A stretch of 64,000 nt of DNA from NCBI GenBank assembly GCA_029891345.1, contig CM057009.1, positions 233,359,178-233,423,177 of the forward strand, given 5' to 3'. Positions 46,331 to 60,270 of this stretch are shown here, piece by piece. The position numbers were made by a program, and so were the translations under genes. Under the pieces are notes generated by a model. It had not been told where the DNA came from. It did not search any database and was given only the letters and a program-made list of their open reading frames with translations. The first letter of the stretch is position 1. Each line of letters opens with the position of its first letter. This DNA is from Dryococelus australis (lineage: Eukaryota; Arthropoda; Insecta; Phasmatodea; Phasmatidae).

Positions 46331-46983
46331 TATATACTCTGAATCTCAGTTTGTGGGCTGTCTGAGATGTGTAGGGGTTTCTAGCGTCTCTCCACAGGAG
46401 TTAGTTTATTCAGAGTTCAGCGCTGCAGCACCCTTTCCGTATCTCCCCTGTTGGAGGCTGTTGACATTTTTATCACCTCTGCTCAATGCTCTGGTAGCTG
46501 TAATGTCCTTGGAACTCTCATCTCTGGTTTATTGGTGTTGATTGTTCCGTCCGAAAATAAAATCTTAAGAGGGAAATATGGGCGACCGCAAGGCAGCTTC
46601 TGTGGTCGGTACAATTTCTAAATTATTCCCGGTATCTGTATTCACGCACTAGGTTGGAAGTGATCCTGTAGGCACGAGTGTTCCAACCCTTGAGATTGAG
46701 AGAAGTTGAAAAGTAAAGTATGCATCCTAGATGCACAGGGATGTGCCATGCATCAAGTTGATTGCTGAAACATTTTTGAACACAATAAATCTAGATATAC
46801 AGTATACAAAGATATTCCTTGCTTGTGAAAATAAAACCAAAATATATATTTTTTTGATCATTTGACATATTGCAGAAGTATAACCTTTACTTCATTTCTT
46901 GTTCATTTCTTTAACACCTATATTTGTATGCGTTTTCACCAAATACTTGTAAAAATGGCATTAGTGACTTTATTTGTTTTCAG

Positions 46984-47050
46984 GCTTGATCCGAAAGAAA
47001 CTCTAATAGAACTTGAGAAAAATTTCTTCAATTTTATTACACAAATATAA
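46984..47050 (+). CDS. Candidate terminal coding exon of a plus-strand host gene
   Basis: A very good acceptor (gtgactttatttgttttcag, 46964-46983) is followed by one base and then an open frame LDPKETLIELEKNFFNF plus four residues and TAA at 47048-47050. AT-rich sequence with an aataaa at about 47223 follows, as for a 3' UTR. It accepts phase 2, which the candidate exon at 20762-20824 leaves; joined, they would give arginine at the junction. The intervening 26 kb would then be an intron holding a gypsy copy, the hAT-like element, both LINEs and a SINE. The gene is not recognised. Confidence 0.4.
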
Positions 47051-49150
47051 TAATTATTTGGAAGCATTAAGGGCATTTGCTACAAAAAAAGTGCTATTAT
47101 TTATTTATACTAATATTTTATGATATCAGTGAATACTCTTTCCTTGCCAAAAAAATTAGCTCATAGTTTACACATTAATACATGTCATAGTCACAAGTAC
47201 ACTGTTTTATAAATGTACAAACAATAAAAACTATCTTATGTACAAATATTAAGTAATTCACACTGAAAGATGATGTTTTTGCAGTTTAAAAAAGTTACCG
47301 AAAATCAGGAAATTCTGGACTATTTAAGATTTGTGCATGTCCTTGAATATTTAGAAAATAACTTTTGCTAAGTATACCATAAAATTAACTAAGACAAGAC
47401 CTTTCAGCTGCCCTGTTAATTTTTCTGCAGACAGTTTGGTTTATTTTATTCATACATTACAAAAACAGTAAAATTTTGACTTGCATGTCATTTTGCAAAA
47501 CCCATGTGATACATTTTAAAAAATTATCTGAGGAAAGAGTAGTCACAAATAATGTCTTCAAGTTGAACAACTTGTGTTACAAATATAAAACAACACAGAT
47601 TTCCATGGCTGACACCGTTAACGAGCCTGGCAGGAAACATCTGGTATTCAAGATTCGTTGTTTCTGTTAAGCTTCATTGATGTAGCAGTTCCAAGATAGG
47701 CATAATTTTACTTAAAAGTTATGAACCACGAATCCAACAAAATACTTTAAACCTTCTTCAGTTATCCTCTTCCTCGTTTCATCTTGACAATTATTAGAGA
47801 ATAAATGCATTGACAAGTCAGATGCTATAAAACAATATGTGCGTGTGTGGAGAAATTTATTTACAAGAAGTTGAGATATGTTTAGTAAGAGCCAGTCCAT
47901 CGTTAGGGTGTGTGTATATTAAAAAAAATATGCAACAGTGTTACTAAAAAACTTTAAAAAACTTTTTAAAGCAACAATGCAATGTTGTGAAATCAATAGC
48001 GTGGTCATAAAAAATCTGTCACATTTTTTAATACAATTTTTTAAATCCTGCTGGGATTTACTTAAATGTGAAACACAGAATACAAATTTTGTGACAGTTT
48101 TTCTCATTGTGACTAGTTCTACATAATATATAATTTTTAAATTGTTCTATAACATATAAAAGTTGCAAGAAAAATATGCCAATTTTTCTGTTTATTTTGT
48201 AATCTCAAATGTATGCTTATTTTACATTTTTAATTATGATGTATTAAATAAAAATACATTTCTTTACACAGTGAAGTTGTTAACTGAAATGTGTTTGGGC
48301 ACCACAAGCATAGGTTGAATGAACTGTGAGTTGGGTAGGTGTTAAGTGTAGACACACACATAGAAAATACACCTTTTACCTTTCTGAAACACTCGGCTTA
48401 CCATAGACAATTGAGAAACTCTGGAACACTGGAAATGCATGCATAGGACACCTGTGCATATATTGACAGCACTGTAGGGAATAAAACATGTGATAAACTC
48501 TAAAATATTTTATTTACTGAAATTAGAATAAGTAAAACTAAAACAAATACGTGGTTAAAAATCAGAAAATGTAAAATAAACTGTGAAATATTTATTAACT
48601 TTAAAATGTATGTGTAATTAAAAATTCCTTACACACAAAATAAAATTATATGTAATTACCAAAATTTAAATACCACCATCCTTACAAAGAACAGCATTAG
48701 ATCAATTAAGGAAAATTAAAATTTTAAGATTGAAATAAAATATTACTTTGGTGCTGCTTTAAAATTAATAACTGAGTGAAAATCAAAAACAAAATTGTTT
48801 TGTACTGGAAGTAGTTCTTCTCAAATCCTATAGCATCAGAAAAACTTATTAATCTCTGAAAATAATGTAGTTGCCTTTAACTCCTCACAATCAAAACTTT
48901 TACTTGAAAATATTAATTTTACTGTAATACTTACAAAAAAATCCTTGTCACTTTCAACATATAACTTTAAAAGTCTGTTCAAGAATAATCATACTTAGTT
49001 ATAAAATATCAATGTTAATTTGCTCCGGCATATTAGCTCAGCATGTAGAACTGGACCTTTGGTTTAATACTCTATATAGATTTTAATATTGGCAAAGTTA
49101 CAAAAACTCTTCAAGTGAATTAAAAATTCGTAGAATTCAATAATTAGTGA
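47051..49150. other. AT-rich stretch, perhaps 3' UTR and intergenic
   Basis: The region after the candidate terminal exon is very AT-rich. A short tRNA-like word (catattagctcagcatgtag with ggtttaatac, 49030-49070) may be a SINE remnant. Nothing else is recognised. Confidence 0.35.
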
Positions 49151-51570
49151 AGGTAATCATAGATGTAAGCCTCCAAACTTACAAAAGGCATGGCACCACC
49201 TAAATCTAGTTGCAGCGTTACCATTGCAGACATGGCGCATGGCGCCTAGGAAATCGGCGTCCTTTGCGTGTCTGCAAAACTCACTCTAAGTCTAACTAGA
49301 CACCTGTCATAAACCATTTTCTTAAACTGGTTGATGCAGCAACCTACACTTTACTTCTGGGACCTATGCCTAACTCTGTATTTAGGCTGTTACTGGGGAT
49401 TCCCCTGAGAGAAGTCCCAGCAATAAATCAAACTATCCGTCCATCTTAAAGGTCCCTCCCAGAAGCATCGTGTTTCAGTATCTCCCTTATGAACTAGCCA
49501 ATGATGACCTACTTCCAGTAATCCCTCATAACATAAATAAACCAAAATAAAATAATTAATTGAGCTTTAAAAATCACAAAATAATTTCTGAGAACAAAAA
49601 TTTACATGTAAGCTTAATATTAAGATATTAAAATAATAATATGTCAAATCTCTGAATAAGGTGTGAAAATACCATAGACTATTGAAATTACCTGGATTAG
49701 TGGTTTACAAATTAAAATTACATGGTTTTAATGTGTACAAATACATATATAAAAAGGGAGGAAATTGATCAAAATAACATGTGAAATAAATTAATATTAC
49801 AGTTTCAAACACTTGTGTAGCTGATGAAAATGCCATAAACATAACCTCTGTGTACGTGTTCTGTCGAACCATGACCGAAAATTGCCCCTCATGGCAATTA
49901 AAATGTTCCTAAATGAAAATTACAAAAATATAGGATATATATTAATTGACACACAAATTATTTCATATAAACCTAAAATTTTAAAAAATGTGTTCGTAAT
50001 CTTACACGATATGTAATAACCAACAATATATATTTAAAAAAAAATATATATATATACATTTGGTCACTTACCAACTTTAACAACAAAAAAAATCTTTAAC
50101 ACACGTAGATCATCATTATTTATGAAAAATCAGAAAAATAAAACTTCATTCACACATAATATAAGAACATCAACAAAACAGACGATGAACTCTGTGAAAC
50201 TCGATATTAGATCTTAAGTTTTGCTTTGCTGTTTGAAGTGTCTTTCTCGTTCTTCTGTGGCGAAACTGGACACTCTACGAGTCAAATAGGGGTGTGTAGG
50301 TTGGTGGTACAGTGCAATCATGTGTCACTTGCCATCAAAAACACCTGCTCTATCGACAAAACGCGCTGTCTTCAACTGTCGTATCAGTAGTTTGATTATG
50401 GCTCCTTTGCACGGGCAAGCGCGGTAGAAGTCCTTGTTAAAATGAGTTATCTGTACTTATAAAATTTAATTATTGCATTTTCAAAGTCATCAATACGTAG
50501 CACATGTATGGAGCTTTAAAATACATGAGGAATTACTTCTTTCATCGCTACGATAGTCCGTTAAACGAATTGGCAACTCTGGTGAATGAAAACAGCCATT
50601 ACGACTTCAAGCAATGTTTTTAAGTGTGCGTAGCATCATCTTGCATGTGTAACTACACATAAAGTGGGTTTTCATTTTAAATGTCATTTTCATTTCGTTC
50701 ACTCACTTATAAAGTTCATTAATTCTTTTCTTTATGTTGCAACACCAGATAAAATGTTTGTACTGGACTGGTGTTGATAACCAATAATCACTTCATATTT
50801 ATCTATCACGATAAATTAATTACTGAGTCGTGATTTTATTCAATTCATATTTTCAAAGTTCTGTCCATCTCATTGCTCTCATCTCATAAATCATTATTTC
50901 ATTATTACTAGCAGCAAAAACAAATATATTAAACACTCAATATTTACACTTACAATATATAAACACAAAAAAACACAATGAATGGTGTTATTCATTTACC
51001 TAACCTTCACTTATCAATCATATTTAACGTGAAATACATGCATATATTAGTATGTTCTGCATGTATTTTCCTTATCTTAGGAAATAAAAACGTGAAATCT
51101 CAATGCTTGTTTACAGTGTTGTTGTTTAAACTTAGAGTTATCATAAACTCTTTATTTCTTCATACGTCGACTAAACATCATCTTTAGAAAAATAAAAATA
51201 AATCTCAAATCCCTAAGCATCCAGTCAACATTAAGAAGACGACAATGATGACCTATCTACAAAGAGATACTTAGAAATTACACTTGAAACAACATGATAC
51301 TTCTATGTACAACATATATCTCAACATGAAAATACTCCAATACACATTACATAATACAAATATATACAGTGAAATATCAGAGAAAAGAAGAAAATTTGTG
51401 TGTGTTGCAGTGTTAAAAATCAGATGTAACCTGATAAGTGTGAAATCAGTGCATTACACAAGTAGAAGAAATCGTTGCAAAATAAATAGAATTAGTTCCC
51501 TAATACCAAATAAAGAAATAAGTCTCTCTTCATTGTTCTCAGTGAAATAAAATAATTATTGGTTTAACTC
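49151..51570. other. AT-rich stretch with two GC-richer islands
   Basis: Islands at 49185-49520 and 50220-50430 stand out by composition but have no readable protein and no known repeat that I can name. The 88-codon plus frame at 51284-51550 is Ser/Ile/Lys/Asn-rich and likely chance. Confidence 0.35.
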
Positions 51571-52101
51571 TTTTGAGGTACGTCCTTGCAGGTGAGTGAC
51601 AATATAGTGCTGTGTTTACGTGTGTTTGTTTAAAGATAGGGTGTGCATGTAATCTTTCCTCATCTTATTGATAATATACCTTAAATTATTTCACCATTAT
51701 TCTTTCGTTAGTTTCAAAGTGATATAAATTTCGTAATTGTAAACAAACCTTTGTCCATCATCTAGTGTGACTTGTTCTCGTATTCTCCGAGAGTCAGCTA
51801 GGCACAGTTGTTAGGATGTATATAATGGCAACGTAGGAAAATCAGGTCCATCAATCCACATACTAGTGCGGCTCTGCGTTAAGTGACGGGATAACGTGTA
51901 GGGGTAACATAATATTTTCACACAAAATAATCCACTCTGGCATTAATCTTCAGAGGAAAATATAAATACTTAGTGGTCACTAATGCACAGCAAACATTGC
52001 ACCTAAGCTGTGCTAATAAACCTTATTCTGGTTTTTCCATCAATAAAACCTTTACGACTGCAGGTAGCGTATGCTTTATGTTGAATAAAATAATCTGTAC
52101 A

Positions 52102-52470
52102 TCACTCAGATGACATAAAGAAAACTCTGATTAAACATACTTTAAACTTTAGTAGACCTGTAGGATAATTGCAAGAGCTTCTTTTTCTGTTACAGTATAA
52201 TTTTTTTTCTGCAGTACACATAGTTTTGCTAGCCATTGCTACTGTATTTTCCACACCTTGGCTATCTAACTGGGCTAAGCGACAGCCTAAAGCAAAATCT
52301 GAAGCATCAGTATACAATAGGAATTCCTGCCCTTGCACTGGAAGATTTATAATGAGATCTTCAAAAAATATAGCCTTGAGTTTTTCAAAAATATTTTGCT
52401 CCTCTGATGACCACAATCATGCTGCATTGGCCCTTTTTCAACAACTTGAAAAGTGGTAGTTCTACTTTGG
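52102..52470 (-). pseudogene. RT thumb and RNase H start, gypsy-type
   Basis: Text: RSDSQSRTTTFQVVEKG, WSSEEQNIFEKLKAIFFEDL, then INLPVQGQEFLLYTDASDFA (the first RNase H aspartate in YTDAS), LGCRLAQLDSQGVEN and MASKTMCTAEKKLYCN. It is broken after about 52200. Everything between motif 1 of RT and the thumb is absent upstream, so this part follows the PR-RT linker abruptly. Confidence 0.8.
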
Positions 52471-52539
52471 CTATCAGATCTGAATAGTTTCGGTAGAAAA
52501 CCAATTACACTGAGAAATAAAATTTTATAATCTGTCGGT

Positions 52540-53808
52540 CAAACACTATTTTGGAGCAAAAAATCAAAATGACTCACATACATGTCATAGCTTGTTTCAG
52601 AATTCCTGTTTCCATCAAAACCTGTTTCAGACTCATTATAAAAAACAGATGCTTCAATCACACCTAATTTAAAATTTATTTCTTCATCTTCTACAAAAAT
52701 TTCATTAACTTTACTCTCTTTACACAACTCATGAGGCACAGACATATTTCACTCACTAGGCACAGAATTATCACCCAACTTTCTTTTCGAACACACTACA
52801 AATATACCACCTGTGGACTCCACCATATTACTCAGGGTGCTAGCTAACCCTACCTCTAAATTCCTCTCTATCTTAATAAATTCCTGACTCATTAATAAAC
52901 TTTATGGTCACATACTCCTCATTACTCACTTAACATAAACTTCTAGACATAAAAATCTTTTGTCCCATGCCGTTGGGCTCAATCAACACTTCACAAAACT
53001 CAGGGACCTCAATCTTACCTCTACAGATCAGTTTGTACTTTGGTGGGATTATAGTAGATCTCTGTAACCGCACCGGAACTGCACCACCCTTAAATGCACA
53101 AGAATGACTATTGCAGTTGTCAGGACCTGAACATCCGCCTCTCAACTGCAAGGTCATGTCAGTCTCTATTTTGCAGGATCCTGGTTTCGGGCCTCCATTG
53201 ATCGACTGCCTGTTACCCTTCACCTTGGGACATCACTTCTGGCCTCCGTCGTTAGACTGGAAGGCGGCAGTAGTTATGATGGCTTTCTGTGGAGGCTCTA
53301 GCTTACAGGGGCTCTGCTAGTATTTGGGGCATGCCTCCCTTTCACTTTCGGAGAATCCTGCTTTACCTTTCACTGACCGAACCTTTTTCCACACTCCCTA
53401 CAATAAAGACTCTTTAACTTCTTTACTACTCTCATACTCGTTGGGGCATCTTTTCTCCACTACACTGCAGTGACCCTCATCTTCTCTAAACGTCACAATT
53501 ACTGGGTCTTCACTCGCCACCAACTCACATTGTATGTGAGCTTCTCTGTACTTCAATGATGCTTCATCCCCTTCAAACTTACATTGACTACCTGCCTCAT
53601 AGGCTCCGGCTAGTCCTAACACATGGGAAGCCTGCTCACTGCCTTCCCTACTACATTTACCTCTTGTGCCTCTACTAGATTTTATTATCACACTTGCTGT
53701 GCTCAGAGATTTTCCTTCACTTAAAGAAACTACTGATTTACCAACTTCCAACATTCTCTCTTTTACATCCATTTTGCATGCATACTCACTTAAGAAATCA
53801 AGACCCAA
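52540..53808 (-). pseudogene. Protease C-terminus and long PR-RT linker
   Basis: It begins MGLDFLSEYACKMDVKERML (53808), the typical end of gypsy proteases. It then runs through a Ser/Glu-rich linker with the words CKFEGDEASLKYREAHIQCE and PVRLQRSTIIPPKYKLICR, GKIEVPEFCEVLIEPNGMGQ (53060-52950) and EDEEINFKLGVIEASVF (52690-52630). Two or more frame breaks. The words PPKYKLICRG and EVLIEPNG are the beta-rich stretch usually found just before RT in some gypsy groups. Confidence 0.7.
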
Positions 53809-54141
53809 TAAACCATCTGCATTAAAAACTACATCATCACAACAAACAATTCACTCGTGTGTACAAATTTCATTTTCAATTACAATATCAATATCAATTT
53901 TGCGTACCAAATCTAACATTTTTCCAGTTGACATACCCAACTGAACATCATCTTGCAGAGTCTGAATATAAGTGCCCCTCTTTATAAAAATTCTTTTCAA
54001 AATGGTCACAGCTGCTCTTGTATCGATTAATAATTTATATTTCTTAGAATTTACCCACACATCTGAAAACATATCAGACTGCAGACTTATTGAATTTACC
54101 AACAACTGTGTACCATTTTTTACTATTTGCACTATCCTCAT
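53740..54141 (-). pseudogene. Aspartic protease of the second gypsy family
   Basis: MFSDVWVNSKKYKLLIDT and then RAAVTILKR give the active site as DTR in place of DTG. The flap region reads LQDDVQLGMSTGKMLDLV. A short break separates it from the C-terminal GLDFLSEYAC. It is inactive because of the glycine change. Confidence 0.75.
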
Positions 54142-54174
54142 GACTATAAGTATGCTTTACACTACTAACTGAAT

Positions 54175-57100
54175 TTACTTTCTTGCCTTGCCAGTCTGGA
54201 GCTCTGACAGGTGACCTCCCTTGTTTAAATAATTTTTCTCAAAACCACTACTCTCTAAGTGCCCTAACCTATTACAGTATCTACATTTAGGAATGCTGCA
54301 AGTCTCAGCTTTATGGCCATCTTGCCCGCAGTTCCCACATTTATCTCTGCTCAGTTCACTGCAATGTTTTACAAGGTGCCCCACTCTATTACAATTATAC
54401 AGTATGACTATTGACCAGGAAAACCAGGAAAAACGTGAATTGTACAGGAATTCCAATGTCCGGGAAAATTACAGGAATTGCATGGGATTTTAGTTAGATG
54501 TCCGGGAATTTGTTACCCTTCCTCCTCTCCAAATGTCTGTAATGTGGTCATGGAAGCCAAACTGCTTGGTGGCAAAGCAGCCTCGCTCGTGAATATTGTG
54601 ATTAGTGCATTAACTTATGTTTTAGTGCTGACATTAACTGCGCCTGTCGTACGCTACTGATAACACACAGCAAAATACATGCTTGTTGGTCGGACAAATG
54701 GACTCGCCCAATCTCAACTGTGGCCGCTTTCCGCGGGCTGTCATGCCAGTCGGCATGCAACTGTGTTTCGTAACGTACGGTACAGCGACTATTAAAGTGC
54801 GTCCATCTGGTAGCTACGTTCAACACATGGTAAACAGACGATGTACCAGGGCTTGCACTACATTACATTCATTCTAAAGTTTAAATGGTTATAAACATTT
54901 AAGTAAAACCTCAATAATTTGAAATGCCCGAAGCCAAAATTTTTTACTTCGAATCACTCACATAATTTTGAATTTTAAAAAGTTTTTTTTAATTAGTTTT
55001 TTAGTTGGAACAGGTCTTTTCCTCAGAAAACAATGGTGGCATTGCACATTTTAAATATTAGTATATGCAGTATTTACTGACGTGCCGCTTGCAATTGTTT
55101 CTCAATAGTATGGTCTCCAGAAAGGCACTCTATGTACAAGCCACTAAAACTGATGTGCAGTTTTTCTGTCTGTAACTTGCCTCTTCCCCCATTTTGGCTT
55201 TTCCCTTCCTTCTCCAGGCTATTGTTTGTCAGCAGACCGTGGGAGTAAGACCATAGCATTCCAAGCCTGCATAAAAAAAGGGCAGCTTTGCAACTACCTG
55301 CGTGGAACTACTACACACAGTATCCCTATGGGTAGTGGTAGTTGCACCCTTACTCTGATGCCGTTTTGAGCGTTAGATACATGCCCAGATGTTACCAAGT
55401 CATGTTATTCAACACAAAACCACCCAAACGAAGTGTCTTCCATGTCAAAATATTTAGTACAGCGATTTTTCTTTAAACCCATGTCCTGGACATTATGACA
55501 AGAACTTTTGCACGTCTCATTCTTTCATGTCTCTCATAAACAAGGTCGGGTAAAAAAAAACTAGGTAGAAAATGGCAGCGGGACTGCATGGGAGTTTGTT
55601 TATGTTTTTAAAGAGGGGGAGGGGGTGACAGCTCTTGTTACATGCGGGCACCTGCCGACAAACTTGCAAGGTGGCAGTGTTTGTGTCGCCTCATACGACC
55701 AACTGATGCACCTACATAAAGCGGCTGTTTTCTATGCTTGTTGTTTTGTTACATAACAGTAATATAATTACTGCAGCATTAATAAATTATATGAATTTTA
55801 CGTAAAATTCTAGACATCTGCATATTTCGACAATTTTATGAAAACTACGTTTCTTTATGCATTACATGCCCTACACTGTGTTGTTATGAGTGCTTAACAA
55901 GCCAATATCTGAGCTGAAACCAAAGAAATCCTAAATTACTTAATGACAAAATGATCGGTTCGAACTTGGCCTTAGTATGCAGTGTCAACACTAAGTTCAA
56001 TTCAGAATTTGAAATACTTGCCAACTCCTGATTATTCACCACAATTGAATTGAAGATCTGGTGCCACATGTTTCACCCATATTTACCATAATACAGCTAC
56101 CATTTCTTTTCAGTATTGCACTTTGCAATGCTAAGAATTTTGCATACCTGTGTCTTGCTTGGCTGTGTAAAATGTGGCCTAGTATGAGAACTTGAAACAA
56201 CATGCATTTGTACAAGTATATGCAGCCAGAACGATTGACATTTTCTCCCCCTACTAAAAAATTATATTTTATTAATAAAACATAATTTTTAGACAGGACA
56301 GCTTTGGATTTCACAAACATGTGCACTTGATTAAATAAACTTTATTCTACCAGTATTGACTTATTAATTACCGGTAGTAAAAAATATCCATCCCATTTTA
56401 TATTAATGTCACTGACTGCATTAGATGTTTGCAGTGGAAAAGGCAGACAATAAGTTTATTTTATGTGCATCATGTTAATATTTGCAAACACAGGTACATA
56501 ATGATTAAATATATATTTTTTTAAATTATTATCCATCCGTGCATTTCAATGAACTGTATTTGAAATAATGAGGAAATGCATGTTATTTTTAATAACGTTT
56601 GTTTTGTACTTTTCTGTGAGCATCGTTAGGTACTTGGAAGCTGCAGATATACGTGGATTTTTTCATCGCTGTATGGGAATGTACGGGAATTGTACAGGAA
56701 TTATGTGAGCCAACTTGGCTAGACACCATGTTATAACATTTCCTCGACTGACATTCTCTTCCCACGTGCCCTAAGCTGCTGCATGAACAAGATTTTACTG
56801 GTTCACCTCCCCTTGTGAACCACGCAGAGTGTCCTAATGTGCCTAGTACAACACACTGACTGTATGACCACTTGTTGGCTAACAACACGTTTTGTTCATC
56901 GCTCTCTACAAACTGGATTGCTTGTTCAAATGTCTGTGGTGCTCTTGACAGAACAAACCTCTGATTATTCCCTTTAATACCCTTAAGAAACTGGGTGTGT
57001 ATTGTCTCTTCTAACACGTTAACTCTCACCCTCTCATCGGTCAAGCCATGTGGTATTGTTCTGGTATCAATGAGTCTGAGTCATGTGGCATATTCTCTAA

Positions 57101-57509
57101 CTGATTCGCCCTGTCATTGCACACGTATGAAAAATCTGTTGAAAAAGACTACTTTATTTTCTGATACTTTAAAATGTTTCCTTAATAAAGTGAATTCTGA
57201 CCAATTTGCACAATTTTTCATCTGTGGGTTTGTCTTCAATACTGTAAGCGCCTACCCCTTTAATCGCAAGTATACACACATAATTTTCTCAGCTTCCTTC
57301 CAACGTACCATATCGGCTACGTTGTTAACAGTGTCAATAAAAACATCCAAGTCTTGCTATGGTTTCGCCTCATAGCACTCGATAAACATCAGCCACAGCA
57401 CGAATTGCAGCATTACTACTGCCATTCTTAAATCTAAGAGATCTACAGGGAGTCCGCTCACATCACCTATGCTGTCCTTAGTTTCTGTATTTTCCAGACT
57501 TGTACTCAT
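54175..57509 (-). pseudogene. gag of the second gypsy family, interrupted
   Basis: The start ATG is at 57509-57507 (MSTSLENTETKDS), followed by the capsid: AKPWQDLDVFIDTVNNVADM, VRWKEAEKIMCVYLRLKG (57360-57270), FLKGIKGNNQRFVLSRAPQ and TFEQAIQFVESDEQNVLL (56990-56880). Zinc knuckles: CSCSSLGHVGREC (56790), then a knuckle cut by the insertion between KCYN and CNRVGHLVKHC, then CGNCGQDGHKAETC and CRYCNRLGHLESSG (54330-54240). The frame shifts at about 57200 and 57050. Removing the insert would restore a CCHC knuckle exactly at the junction, which shows where the insertion happened. Confidence 0.8.
54400..56730. mobile_element. 2.3-kb insertion in gag with 5-bp target duplication
   Basis: TTATA occurs on both sides (54395-54399 and 56731-56735), and the gag zinc-knuckle text is interrupted exactly there. 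The insert begins CAGTATGACTATTGACC and ends GGCTAGACACCATG, with a 16-bp word gaattgtacaggaatt near both edges (54436-54451 and 56687-56702) in the same orientation. Subterminal sequence is full of aggaa/gggaatt words. There is no clear long inverted repeat, no LTR and no transposase frame. It may be a non-autonomous DNA transposon of an unassigned family. Related words occur at 59870-59950. Confidence 0.65.
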
Positions 57510-57519
57510 TATTGTTACC

Positions 57520-57537
57520 CTTCAACTGACCCCACCA
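57520..57537 (-). promoter_or_regulatory. Putative primer binding site of the second gypsy family
   Basis: In element orientation ttctggtggggtcagttgaagg stands between a cattcatt LTR-end-like sequence and the gag start 11 bases further on. A TGG start is usual for tRNA 3'-end complements. The tRNA is not identified. Confidence 0.35.
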
Positions 57538-57544
57538 GAAAATG

Positions 57545-59150
<1,606 letters not shown>

Positions 59151-59669
59151 TCAACATTCAATTTATACAGCCTAGATATCTCCATTCACTTAACTTTACT
59201 GACTCCTGTACATGTGACCTCTGCCAGTTGTTACGTGGGTTGAACACTCCTTGCTTATTTGAGGAAAAACTAGGGCTCTCAGTAAAATCTCTGTTCTGTA
59301 CATTATCTGAATAAAACACTGTTACTAATATACAAAATAGCTTCCCTAGTTTGTACTGCTAATTTTAATATTTGCTTTTACTGCTTGTTGACATTACATT
59401 AACATTTGTGCTGAAGGCCCACCCTGTTATATATGTTGATGACATGATGCAGGTTGTATGCTGCAAATAGTTAGTTTCTAGTGATTGTGTGCATGGTAGT
59501 TCAGGATAGGGAGACTGGGAAATATAGATATACCTTTATAAACCACCCATAGATGGTAGCACGCATTGCGTTAGCATCCTGTATGTTAGCATCACATTGG
59601 TTGGAGTTTAGTGTTTGTAGACAATGATCTGCTGGTCAATCACTCATCTTATGTGATTTTTAAGTTTTA

Positions 59670-59782
59670 ATGTTGAAACTCCACAGGTTGAACAAAGAAA
59701 AGGAGGATTTGCAAATGAAGCAAAGTGAGTTGGAAAAAAAAAAATTAATGGAAATAAACCGAAACAAAAGATATTTTAAATA
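59670..59782 (+). CDS. Short coiled-coil-like frame, candidate exon or transposon tail
   Basis: From ATG 59670 the frame reads MLKLHRLNKEKEDLQMKQ, then SELEKKKLMEINRNKRYF and K-stop, with heptad-like spacing of leucines. Alternatively ccacag (to 59686) and gtgagt (from 59725) bound a 38-nt exon LNKEKEDLQMKQ, phase 2 in and phase 1 out. Just downstream is a repeat-end-like sequence (59870-59950), so this may instead be the tail of an unknown transposon gene. Short and ambiguous. Confidence 0.25.
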
Positions 59783-59865
59783 ATTTTCACCATTTATGTT
59801 TTTTTTATATTGATAAAGCACCCCCAGCATCACTCTTGTGTACCATCCTCCAATATACTTAATGC

Positions 59866-59955
59866 AAGGAAAACATGAATAACACAGGGAATCTCCAGGG
59901 AAAATACAGGGAATACAGATTATGGTATCCAGTGGGCACCCTCATATCATAATTC
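59866..59955. repeat. Possible DNA-transposon end rich in agggaa words
   Basis: The stretch has acacagggaatctccaggga, aaatacagggaatacag and ends ccagtgggcaccctc; read in reverse it starts gagggtgcccactgg. The word style matches the edges of the insertion at 54400-56730. The partner end is not located. Confidence 0.35.
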
Positions 59956-60011
59956 AATATGAGACTTATTGAGTAACACATATGAGCATATGAGTAACAC
60001 TTAGACCTAAA

Positions 60012-60270
60012 GGGGGCCACGGTGACTGAGCAGTTAGCTTACCCGCCTCAGACCAATGTGATCCGGGTTCAATCCCCGGCCGGGTCACTCCGGATTTTTG
60101 CATGTGGGAATTGTGCCAGACGATGCCGTTGGTCGGCGGGTTTTCTTGGGTTTTCTTGGGGATCTCACGTTTCCCTCATTTCGGTGCTACTTCATACTCA
60201 CACCTATCAACCTCATTGGCTCTCAAGACCTCATTGTTAAGAGCAGTCTAAATCTCTTCACTCACTCACA
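60012..60270 (+). mobile_element. tRNA-derived SINE, copy 2
   Basis: The tRNA-like head ggccacggtgactgagcagt with a perfect B-box ggttcaatccc (60066-60076) is followed by the same body as copy 1 at 41.3 kb: cggatttttgcatgtgggaa, cagacgatgccgttggtc, ggggatctcacg and the end ctctcaagacctcattgtt. A duplicated ttttcttggg lies at 60140-60160. It is better preserved than copy 1. Confidence 0.85.

Larger units (their letters stand above)
52102..57509 (-). mobile_element. Second gypsy-type family, minus strand, RT deleted, gag interrupted
   Basis: In element order: gag from 57509, split by an insertion (54400-56730), zinc knuckles (54410-54230), protease (54060-53740), a long PR-RT linker (53800-52540), then directly the RT thumb and RNase H start (52420-52102). 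The RT palm with its catalytic motifs is missing. Integrase and the 3' LTR are not found to the left. It is a different family from the elements at 8-17 and 22-25 kb: Gag has ordinary CCHC knuckles and the linker is long. Confidence 0.8.

Noticed and set aside
46110..46541. 143-codon plus frame
   Set aside because: It overlaps the cluster of tRNA-like repeat units; no protein motif, and the repeats explain the sequence.
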